Part shown: piece after piece, positions 1-6,527 of the stretch
How the letters are laid out: each line of letters begins with the position of its first letter
Position numbering within the stretch: the stretch's first letter is position 1
Assembly (NCBI GenBank): GCA_946184255.1
Contig: CAMHFA010000046.1
Span: forward strand, 1-7,516
Source of the DNA: an uncultured Bacteroidales bacterium
GTDB taxonomy: Bacteria > Bacteroidota > Bacteroidia > Bacteroidales > UBA932
Direction: 5' to 3'
Length of the DNA: 7,516 nucleotides
The notes under the pieces: model-generated
Told to the model about the DNA's origin: nothing
The model's database searches: none
Seen by the model: the letters and a program-made list of their open reading frames with translations, nothing else
Made by a program: the position numbers and the translations under genes

Positions 1-1
1 G

Positions 2-32
2 AAAAAAACCTCCGGCACTTACATGCCGGGGG
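2..32 (-). terminator. Rho-independent terminator closing the operon
   Basis: Read on the minus strand, the arm at 32..24 (CCCCCGGCA) pairs with the arm at 17..9 (TGCCGGAGG) around a 6-base loop. This gives a 9-bp GC-rich stem with one C/A mismatch, followed at once by seven T residues (8..2). It starts about 33 bases past the stop codon of the last yitT-like gene, where the end of a minus-strand transcript is expected. The plus-strand side of the stem is not followed by a T run, so it should act only on minus-strand transcription. Confidence 0.88.
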
Positions 33-65
33 TATTTCACAAAAAAAGATAAAAAGGAACGGAAA

Positions 66-989
66 TTAGGATTTCTTATCCTTGATGGAATCAAAGCCCT
101 TTCCGTAAACTCCTGTCACTGAAGAGATTGAAATAAACGCTTCGGGATCTATCCGCTTAATTGCGCGAAGGAGAAGGTTGACATCCGTCTTCCTGGTGAG
201 TACCATCAGAACGGAAGTGACCCTCTTTGTGTACCAACCCTGACCGTCCAGGACGGTGACTCCCCTGTGGAAGTCCCTGGCGATCATGTCGGCTACAGCT
301 TCATGCTTGTGGGTGAGGATGAACAACTGTACGCTCTGCTTCGAACCAGCCAGGTAGATGTCGGCAATGTTGCCGCAGACAGTCACTATGATCATTCCGT
401 AAACGGCTGTGATGAACTTGTCGACAAACTGAAGCGGCTGACCGTCAGCAGTGAAGGAAGGCACCAGCAAGGACGAGGCGATGATGAAGACATCGATCAG
501 AAGAATGACCTTGCCCGGGGATATATTCCTGTACTTGGTTATGATAAGGGCAATGATGTCGGTCCCACCCGAGCTGCCGCCCTGGGAAATCGACATTCCT
601 ATCCCCAGGCCAGCCATGGAACCACCTATGATAGCACACATCAGTTTTCCATTCGACAGGGCGAAATCCTGAATGATCTGGGCAGGGATAAGGGTCTGCT
701 CGATATTCAGGCAGAAAGACGCCAGGAAGATGGCATAGACAGTCTTGATTCCGAAAGAGGGGCCTATGATGAACAATGAAATTACCAGAAGGATGGCATT
801 GATCACAAAGTAAGTATAACCCATCTTGATACCGGTAGCGTACTGGATGATAGCACTGATACCCGAAACACCGCCACCGAACATGTTGTTCGGGGTTAGG
901 AATATCGTCCACCCGCAGGTGTAGATCAGGATTCCCAGGGTGATGAGGATATACTCCTTAATTGTTCGAAGTAAGTTCTTTTCTTGCAT
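66..989 (-). CDS. YitT family membrane protein (second of tandem pair)
   Basis: This is a 307-residue integral inner-membrane protein of the YitT family (YitT membrane domain followed by DUF2179). Roughly six hydrophobic segments are visible, near residues 11-31, 55-77, 82-103, 118-136, 160-178 and 193-214. The glycine-rich family motif GGSSGGTDI lies at 137-145. A soluble DUF2179-like tail covers about 220-297 and contains RGVTVLDGQGWYT and a closing VYGKGF. The biochemical role of the family is not established; a transporter-like function is only a guess. The start at 989 lies 32 bases inside the upstream paralogue. A purine-rich stretch (GAAGAAGGAA at 1000..991) precedes it, though its GGA core is closer to the ATG than usual. 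The next Met is residue 36, which would delete the first membrane segment, so 989 is preferred. The stop is TAA, and a terminator follows. Confidence 0.9.
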   Translation of the reverse strand: MQEKNLLRTIKEYILITLGILIYTCGWTIFLTPNNMFGGGVSGISAIIQYATGIKMGYTYFVINAILLVISLFIIGPSFGIKTVYAIFLASFCLNIEQTLIPAQIIQDFALSNGKLMCAIIGGSMAGLGIGMSISQGGSSGGTDIIALIITKYRNISPGKVILLIDVFIIASSLLVPSFTADGQPLQFVDKFITAVYGMIIVTVCGNIADIYLAGSKQSVQLFILTHKHEAVADMIARDFHRGVTVLDGQGWYTKRVTSVLMVLTRKTDVNLLLRAIKRIDPEAFISISSVTGVYGKGFDSIKDKKS

Positions 990-1905
990 TTTCCTTCTTC
1001 TTTAGCTTCAGTTTGATTCCGGTCTTCATCTCGTCGAAACCTTCACCGTAAACGGTACTGGCCGATGAAACGGTTACAAAAGCCTTGGGATCTATTTCCT
1101 TTACGACTTTGGTGATGGTGTGGAGTTCGGCCTTGCGAACCAGGATAAGGAGTACCTTCTTGCTCTCTCCGGAGTACCATCCCTGGGCATCCAGGGCAGT
1201 CACTCCCCTGTTCAGGTCATTGATGACAGTGTCAGCAATCTCCTTGTACTTGTTTGAGAAAACCATAATCTGCCAGGTCGAATTGCGACCCAGCATCACC
1301 CAGTCCACAAACACTGAGAAAATTACCATAGCAACATATCCGTACACCATGTCCTCTACGGTCTTGCCGGGGATGAGGAGAACGGAAGCTATGATGAACA
1401 TGTCCAGTACAAGGAAGACCTTGCCCAAGGAAACCGGCCAGAACTTATTGACAACCAGTGCTACTATGTCGGTTCCTCCGGTACTGCCACCCCTGGCGAG
1501 GATGAATGAGATTCCGATTGACTCGATGATGGCGGCGACAACGACCAGAAGGAGCTTGTTGTCGAAGAATACATGAAGGAACTCCCAGTTGGCCATAACG
1601 TCGAGGCACAAAGTGGAAAGGCCGATCGCAAACAGAGTCTTCAGTCCGAATCCCTTTCCGAGAATCAATGCACCTGTAATTATCAACAGCGAGTTAATGA
1701 CTATGTATGATATATAGACCGGGATACCGGTTGCAAAGTTGAGGATCGTACAAGCTCCCGTAAGGCCGCCACTGGCTATCCCGTTGGGGATGAGCATGGC
1801 AGACCAGGCAAAAGTGTACAACAACACTCCAACGGTGATGACCAGGTAGTCGCCTGCAGTGGATAAGATGGAGGCCTTGAGTGTCTTGTTTTCCTTATTT
1901 GCCAT
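958..1905 (-). CDS. YitT family membrane protein (first of tandem pair)
   Basis: This is a 315-residue inner-membrane protein of the same family as its downstream neighbour, with matching architecture. About six hydrophobic segments lie near residues 18-38, 62-83, 88-104, 117-137, 160-178 and 187-204. The signature GGSTGGTDIVAL is at 139-150. A cytosolic DUF2179-like domain spans about 212-290 and contains RGVTALDAQGWYSGE and a closing VYGEGF. It differs from its paralogue mainly in a longer, lysine-rich C-terminal tail (about 293-315), and the coding DNA for that tail is where the next gene starts. The start ATG at 1905 is 8 bases after the leuS stop, with no clear Shine-Dalgarno sequence, so translation probably follows on from leuS or uses the weak initiation signals common in Bacteroidetes. 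The substrate or partner is unknown. Confidence 0.9.
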   Translation of the reverse strand: MANKENKTLKASILSTAGDYLVITVGVLLYTFAWSAMLIPNGIASGGLTGACTILNFATGIPVYISYIVINSLLIITGALILGKGFGLKTLFAIGLSTLCLDVMANWEFLHVFFDNKLLLVVVAAIIESIGISFILARGGSTGGTDIVALVVNKFWPVSLGKVFLVLDMFIIASVLLIPGKTVEDMVYGYVAMVIFSVFVDWVMLGRNSTWQIMVFSNKYKEIADTVINDLNRGVTALDAQGWYSGESKKVLLILVRKAELHTITKVVKEIDPKAFVTVSSASTVYGEGFDEMKTGIKLKLKKKENARKELTSNN

Positions 1906-1913
1906 TATCAGAA

Positions 1914-4679
1914 CTATTTAAGGACTATGTTGACAATCCTTCCGGGAACCACTATAACCTTGACTATCGACTTGTCTGCCACCCACTTGGAGGTCTGGTC
2001 CATTCCACGAATGGTGGACTCCACTTCAGCGGCAGGCATGGACTTGGGCAGGTCAACCGTAAATCTCATCTTGCCGTTGAATGAAACCGGATACTTCACG
2101 CTGTCCTCAGCAGCCAGGGCAGGATCAAAGACAGGGAAACTGGCATAGGTGATGCTATCTTCATGCCCGAGAAGCGACCAGAGTTCCTCTGCGATGTGAG
2201 GGGCAAACGGGGAGAGGAGGACTGTCATCGGCTCCAAGATGGCACGTTTGCGGCACTTCAAGGCGCCAAGGTCGTTAAGGGCTATCATAAAGGCACTCAC
2301 AGTTGTGTTGAACGAGAAGTGCTCTATATCATATTCCTCCTTGCCGATGAGTTTGTGAAGGACCTTCAACTCTTCAGGTGTAGCAGGTTCATCAGAAACT
2401 GCCAGTTCATCGCCCTCGAAGAACAATCTCCAGAATTTCTTGAGGAAACGGTTGACGCCGTCGATGCCCTTGGTGTCCCAGGGTTTACTCTGCTCAAGAG
2501 GACCGAGGAACATTTCATAGAGCCTGAGGGTGTCAGCGCCGTAATCGTCGCAGATCTGGTCAGGATTGACGACGTTGAACATGGATTTGCTCATCTTCTC
2601 TACAGCCCATCCGCAGATATATTCACCGTCCTCAAGGATGAACTCTGCATCCGCAAACTCTGGCCTCCAGGCCTTGAATGCCTCGAGGTCTAGCCTGTCG
2701 TTCCTGACAAGGCTGATGTCCACATGGATCTCAGTGGTCTGGTAGCCGTCCTTCAGCCCAAGGGAAACGAACTTGTTCGTCCCTACGATGCGATAGACGA
2801 AATTGGAACGGCCCTGGATCATTCCCTGGTTGATAAGCTTGCGGAAAGGCTCGTCCTCACAGACATAACCCAGGTCGTAGAGGAACTTGTTCCAGAAGCG
2901 GGAATAGATGAGGTGACCGGTAGCATGTTCAGTGCCTCCGATGTACAGGTCCACATCACGCCAGTAGGCATTCACTTCCTTATCCACAAGGGCTTCACCG
3001 TTATGGGGATCCATGTAGCGGAGATAGTAGGCGCTGGACCCGGCAAAGCCAGGCATAGTGCTGGTTTCAAGGGGATAACCCTTGTAGGTCCAGTTCTTTG
3101 CCCTGGCAAGAGGCGGCTCTCCCTTCTCTGTAGGCTTGAACTCGTCAATCTCCGGGAGGGTCAGAGGCAAATCTTCGAATGGTACGGGGATCGGGATTCC
3201 GTCCTTGAAATATATCGGGAAAGGCTCTCCCCAGTATCTCTGGCGACTGAAAATGGCATCTCGGAGCCTGTAGTTCACCTTCCTGTGTCCAAGGCCATGC
3301 TTCTCGACATAATCGATAGCCGCAGGGATGGCTTCCTTGACCTCCATTCCGTCCATGAAGCCGGAATTTACCATCTTCCCTTCCTTGGCATCGAAACTCT
3401 CCTCACTCACATCGCAACCCTCGATGATAGGTACAATCGGGAGGTTGAATGTCTTTGCAAACACATAGTCGCGGCTGTCATGTGCAGGGACTGCCATGAT
3501 GGCTCCGGTACCATAACCCGCAAGGACATATTCAGAGATCCAGATGGGAACTCTCTCACCGGTGAGGGGGTTAACTCCATATGATCCGGAGAAAACTCCT
3601 GTGACAGTCTTTGTCTCGGCGATCCTCTCCCTCTCGGTCTTCTTCTTGACATAGTCGAGGTACTCCTCAACGGCCTTTTCCTGCTGTGGAGTGGTAAGTA
3701 CCTGAACCAGATCACTTTCGGGCGCAAGGACCATGAAGGTTACTCCGAAAAGGGTATCCACCCTGGTAGTGAATATGGTCACGTCATGCTCGGTCTCACC
3801 GTTGTAGCATTTGAACACTACTTCGCAACCGTTGGACTTGCCAATCCAGTTGCGCTGCATCTCCTTCAGGGAATCGGTCCAATCAATCCTGTCAAGTCCC
3901 TCGAGGAGCCTTCCGGCATAGGCGGAGACCCGCAGCTGCCATTGCTTCATCTTCTTCTGCTCCACAGGGAAACCGCCGCGGACGGAAAGCCCGTCCTTAA
4001 CCTCGTCATTGGCAAGGACAGTCCCAAGTCCGGCACACCAGTTGACTGAAGTCTCTCCCTGATAGGCGATACGGTAGTTCATCAGCATGTCCGACTTTTC
4101 CTTTTCAGAGAAAGCATTCCACTGAGAAGCCGTAAAAGGCTCATGGTCTGAACAAGAAGCATTGACAGCGCAGCTTCCACCCTTCTCGAAGGCAGAGACA
4201 AGGTCCTCTATTGGACGTGCCTTGTCAAGGTCGTTGTCGTACCAGCTTCCAAACATCTTCAGGAAAGCCCACTGTGTCCATTTGTAGTACTCAGGATCGC
4301 AGGTGCGGACTTCACGGTCCCAGTCATAGGAGAATCCGATGCGGTCCATCTGCTGACGATAGCGGGCTACGTTCTTCTCAGTAGTAACTTCAGGATGCTG
4401 ACCAGTCTGGATGGCATACTGCTCGGCAGGAAGGCCGAAAGCATCGTAACCCATCGGATGGAGGACGTTGAAGCCCTTCAACCTCTTGTAGCGGGAGAAT
4501 ATGTCACTGGCTATATAACCGAGCGGATGTCCGACATGAAGTCCCGCTCCCGAAGGATAGGGGAACATGTCCAGGACATAATATTTTGGTTTTGAAGGAT
4601 CTTCCTTGGTCCTGAATGTACCGTTGCCTGCCCAGGAGGCCTGCCACTTCTTTTCAATTTTCCTGAAATCGTAATCCAT
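1914..4679 (-). CDS. leuS: Leucyl-tRNA synthetase
   Basis: This is a cytoplasmic class I synthetase that charges tRNA(Leu) with leucine using ATP. The product is 921 residues and appears complete. The HIGH-type ATP motif is HVGH at 48-51 (within [12 protein letters not shown]) and the KMSKS loop is at 695-699. The CP1 editing domain shows the TTRVDT threonine-rich motif at 304-309 and AHDSRD at 399-404, whose last Asp (404) matches the conserved editing aspartate, so proofreading should be intact. The zone [13 protein letters not shown] (548-560) and the [11 protein letters not shown] block (580-590) are typical LeuRS catalytic-core elements. The protein is longer than the roughly 860 residues usual in bacteria. 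Extra length is visible at about 148-210, before [15 protein letters not shown], and at about 623-690, just before KMSKS; this pattern is usual for Bacteroidetes LeuRS. The ATG is 19 bases after the preceding stop, with no strong ribosome binding site. The stop is TAG. Confidence 0.98.
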   Translation of the reverse strand: MDYDFRKIEKKWQASWAGNGTFRTKEDPSKPKYYVLDMFPYPSGAGLHVGHPLGYIASDIFSRYKRLKGFNVLHPMGYDAFGLPAEQYAIQTGQHPEVTTEKNVARYRQQMDRIGFSYDWDREVRTCDPEYYKWTQWAFLKMFGSWYDNDLDKARPIEDLVSAFEKGGSCAVNASCSDHEPFTASQWNAFSEKEKSDMLMNYRIAYQGETSVNWCAGLGTVLANDEVKDGLSVRGGFPVEQKKMKQWQLRVSAYAGRLLEGLDRIDWTDSLKEMQRNWIGKSNGCEVVFKCYNGETEHDVTIFTTRVDTLFGVTFMVLAPESDLVQVLTTPQQEKAVEEYLDYVKKKTERERIAETKTVTGVFSGSYGVNPLTGERVPIWISEYVLAGYGTGAIMAVPAHDSRDYVFAKTFNLPIVPIIEGCDVSEESFDAKEGKMVNSGFMDGMEVKEAIPAAIDYVEKHGLGHRKVNYRLRDAIFSRQRYWGEPFPIYFKDGIPIPVPFEDLPLTLPEIDEFKPTEKGEPPLARAKNWTYKGYPLETSTMPGFAGSSAYYLRYMDPHNGEALVDKEVNAYWRDVDLYIGGTEHATGHLIYSRFWNKFLYDLGYVCEDEPFRKLINQGMIQGRSNFVYRIVGTNKFVSLGLKDGYQTTEIHVDISLVRNDRLDLEAFKAWRPEFADAEFILEDGEYICGWAVEKMSKSMFNVVNPDQICDDYGADTLRLYEMFLGPLEQSKPWDTKGIDGVNRFLKKFWRLFFEGDELAVSDEPATPEELKVLHKLIGKEEYDIEHFSFNTTVSAFMIALNDLGALKCRKRAILEPMTVLLSPFAPHIAEELWSLLGHEDSITYASFPVFDPALAAEDSVKYPVSFNGKMRFTVDLPKSMPAAEVESTIRGMDQTSKWVADKSIVKVIVVPGRIVNIVLK

Positions 4680-4698
4680 ATACTGTCTTAACTATAAT

Positions 4699-6054
4699 CT
4701 ACTTTTTGATGCCGAAACTCCTGGTCCCCTTCTTTTCAAGACGGAACTCGACGTACAGGGACATCTCTGACTTGACTTTCTGGCCACGAAGCTTTCCGGG
4801 CTTCCATTGAGGCGATCCGCTGATTATTCTAACGGCCTCCTCATCAAGCAAGGGATCTGCCCCTTTCAGGACCTTCACATCCCTGATCTTTCCGTTCTCA
4901 TCGATTATGAAATCAACCAGAACCCGTCCCTGGATCCCGTTCTTGACAGCCTCCTGGGGATACTTCATGTAGGTATAAACCCATTTCTGAAGGAAGACCT
5001 TCGGATCTGTGCTGCCGAGGAAACTGGGCTTTACGTCGCAATCGTAGTAAGGAACAACCCCGGAAGAACCATCCGTCCGCTGGAGAACATCGGAAGGATT
5101 GAATATGGGTTTGGGACCGTTAACGAGAGCCAATGAATAGTGGAAAATGTATTCAAGTTCCTTCTCCATGTTATCGTAATCCAGAATTGACTGGGTGTCC
5201 CTCTCCGTGTCATGGGCAGGATAACGGCCGGTGGTAAAGAAAACCGATGGAATCCGTTTGTCGTAGAAAGCCACATGGTCCGAAGAATAAGGTTCCTGAG
5301 TTATAACTGCAGGCTTGATTGGCTGGAGATTGGCAGAAAGTGACTCCAGGAGGGCATTCATGTCGGCATTGGAAGCGGTGTAGGCATAAAAACCGTCATG
5401 ACCGGTTCCCAGCATGTCGAGATTGATCATGGCATCTATGTTGGACACGTCCGAGAATGAACGGTTGAGGAAATACCATGAGCCCGCAAACGACTCCCTG
5501 GAAGCACCGAAAGCCACCAGAAGCACTGAACGGCGCAACTGGTAGCGATTGGTCTGCAGCAGCCTTGCAAGTTCCAGTAGCATGGCCACACCGGAGGCAT
5601 TGCCATTTGCCCCGTAATATATCTTTTCCACAGTCTTTCCGTCCACAGTCATTGTGCCGGTTCCCAGGTTATCCATCCTGGCGCCAATGACTATATATCT
5701 ATCCCTCAACGACTTGTCTCCGCCATGGATGAAGGCGCAGACATTCCTTGAAGTCAGGGTGTCTCCATTCTCCTGGCGTATCCCAAACGGATCTCCGCTC
5801 TCGCCCGAAAGAATGTCAAGGCCATATTCCTTTAAAACCTCGGTGATGTACTCGGCAGTCATCTTCTCTCCCTCAGATCCGGCCTTGCGTCCTTCCATGA
5901 TGGCGGCAGAGACGGTAGAGACATGCTTTTTCAGGGATGTAACGGTCTCACTGTCTCCCAGTTCAGAATAGTCGTTACGGAACTGTGCCCAAACCGGGAC
6001 AAGCCCGAAGACAAAAGCGAAGAATGCCGAAATGATAGTTCTCCTGATGTTCAT
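4699..6054 (-). CDS. Exported M28 peptidase-like protein (probable pseudoenzyme) with TonB C-terminal domain
   Basis: This is a 451-residue periplasmic protein. Residues 1-23 form a signal peptide (MNIRRTIISAFF..., likely cut after VWA, before Gln24). Residues about 35-310 follow the M28 zinc aminopeptidase fold: IVIGARMDNLGTG, YYGANGNASGVAMLLELA, VLLVAFGASRE, INLDMLG, SDHVAFYDKRIPSVFF and AHDTERDT are all recognisable. Key residues are changed: the HxD histidine is Arg126, the bridging Asp is Gly151, and the catalytic/ligand Glu-Glu pair is Ser185-Arg186. Asp128, Asp213 and His281 remain, so peptidase activity is doubtful. Residues about 341-439 form a TonB C-terminal domain (KPSFLGS, YPQEAV, GRVLVDFIIDENG, WKPGK). 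ATG 6054 is chosen over an in-frame ATG at 6093 because it begins the signal peptide, has AGGAA (6065..6061) six bases upstream and gives an ATGA overlap with the SPOR gene. The domain calls are firm; the role is unknown. Confidence 0.87.
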   Translation of the reverse strand: MNIRRTIISAFFAFVFGLVPVWAQFRNDYSELGDSETVTSLKKHVSTVSAAIMEGRKAGSEGEKMTAEYITEVLKEYGLDILSGESGDPFGIRQENGDTLTSRNVCAFIHGGDKSLRDRYIVIGARMDNLGTGTMTVDGKTVEKIYYGANGNASGVAMLLELARLLQTNRYQLRRSVLLVAFGASRESFAGSWYFLNRSFSDVSNIDAMINLDMLGTGHDGFYAYTASNADMNALLESLSANLQPIKPAVITQEPYSSDHVAFYDKRIPSVFFTTGRYPAHDTERDTQSILDYDNMEKELEYIFHYSLALVNGPKPIFNPSDVLQRTDGSSGVVPYYDCDVKPSFLGSTDPKVFLQKWVYTYMKYPQEAVKNGIQGRVLVDFIIDENGKIRDVKVLKGADPLLDEEAVRIISGSPQWKPGKLRGQKVKSEMSLYVEFRLEKKGTRSFGIKK

Positions 6055-6527
6055 CTTTTGTTCCTGTCTAGAATCCAGACGCCATCTGGGCAAAAATCCT
6101 GCCTTTTGACTTCCTTGAGGGAGGACTTGGCTTCCGCCTCATCATCTGTCCCGCAAATACCGACTCCTGTGAAACCACCCTTGAAACCGAACAGTTCCGG
6201 CTTGTAGCCCTTGGCAGAAAGGCGTTCGGCATACTTAGATGCATTCGCGGCACTGGAAAAGGAGGCTATGACAATGTAGTACCTTTTCTTTCCATCTACC
6301 TGAGGCACGTCAGCAACCGGTTCTTTACTGACTTCAGGAGACTCCGTTACGGTGTCCTTTACGGCTACAGGGGCGGGAGGGGGAGCCGTCTTCAATTTGA
6401 TGACTTCACGTGTCGCCTCGATTTCAGAAGAAGTGGGCCTTCCTGCAAGTTTGCGGAAGAAATCGCATCCGGTTGCCAGAACGACGACGGAAAGCGAAAC
6501 GACAACAAGCTGGAGAACCCTTCTCAT
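6051..6527 (-). CDS. SPOR-domain lipoprotein
   Basis: This is a small 158-residue envelope protein. Residues 1-20 form a lipoprotein signal peptide (basic MRR, hydrophobic VVVSLSVVVL) ending in ATG-Cys, with Cys21 the likely lipidated residue and Asp22 at +2. Residues about 30-80 are a Pro/Lys/Glu-rich flexible linker. Residues about 81-156 form a SPOR domain, seen as KRYYIVIASFSSAANASKYAERL, GYKPELFGF, EAEAKSSLKEV and the final VWIL. SPOR domains in other bacteria bind peptidoglycan strands stripped of stem peptides, often at division sites; that role here is inferred. Two cysteines in the domain (125 and 146) could form a disulfide. The start ATG shares one base with the preceding stop (TAATG), with only a weak CAGG upstream, and the TGA stop overlaps the next start, so it is translationally coupled on both sides. 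Confidence 0.9.
   Translation of the reverse strand: MRRVLQLVVVSLSVVVLATGCDFFRKLAGRPTSSEIEATREVIKLKTAPPPAPVAVKDTVTESPEVSKEPVADVPQVDGKKRYYIVIASFSSAANASKYAERLSAKGYKPELFGFKGGFTGVGICGTDDEAEAKSSLKEVKRQDFCPDGVWILDRNKR
6061..6065 (-). promoter_or_regulatory. Ribosome binding site that fixes the M28-like start
   Basis: AGGAA on the minus strand lies six bases upstream of ATG 6054 and inside the end of the SPOR gene. It supports the internal start over the ATG at 6093, whose extra 13 residues (polar, basic) would precede and mask an otherwise standard signal peptide. Confidence 0.7.

Noticed and set aside
41..58. A-rich tract as a second terminator or a promoter
   Set aside because: On the minus strand it is T-rich but has no hairpin directly before it, and I see no promoter elements pointing in either direction.
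2724..3584. Long plus-strand open frame (286 codons) inside leuS
   Set aside because: It lies wholly antisense to a complete, motif-rich leuS, and its translation resembles no family I know. It is a by-product of codon use in leuS. The same holds for plus-strand frames at 2163..2693, 267..779, 1085..1576 and 5654..5971.
5491..5502. Glu187 of the M28-like protein as a shifted catalytic or zinc-ligand Glu
   Set aside because: The spacing from the FGA motif to the following Gly-Ser is the same as in active enzymes, so no indel supports the shift, and one Glu could not replace the pair plus the lost His and Asp.
6055..6093. Longer start for the M28-like gene at 6093
   Set aside because: It would add 13 polar, basic residues ahead of a standard signal peptide and extend the overlap with the SPOR gene to about 40 bases. 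ATG 6054 has a well-spaced AGGAA and an ATGA junction.
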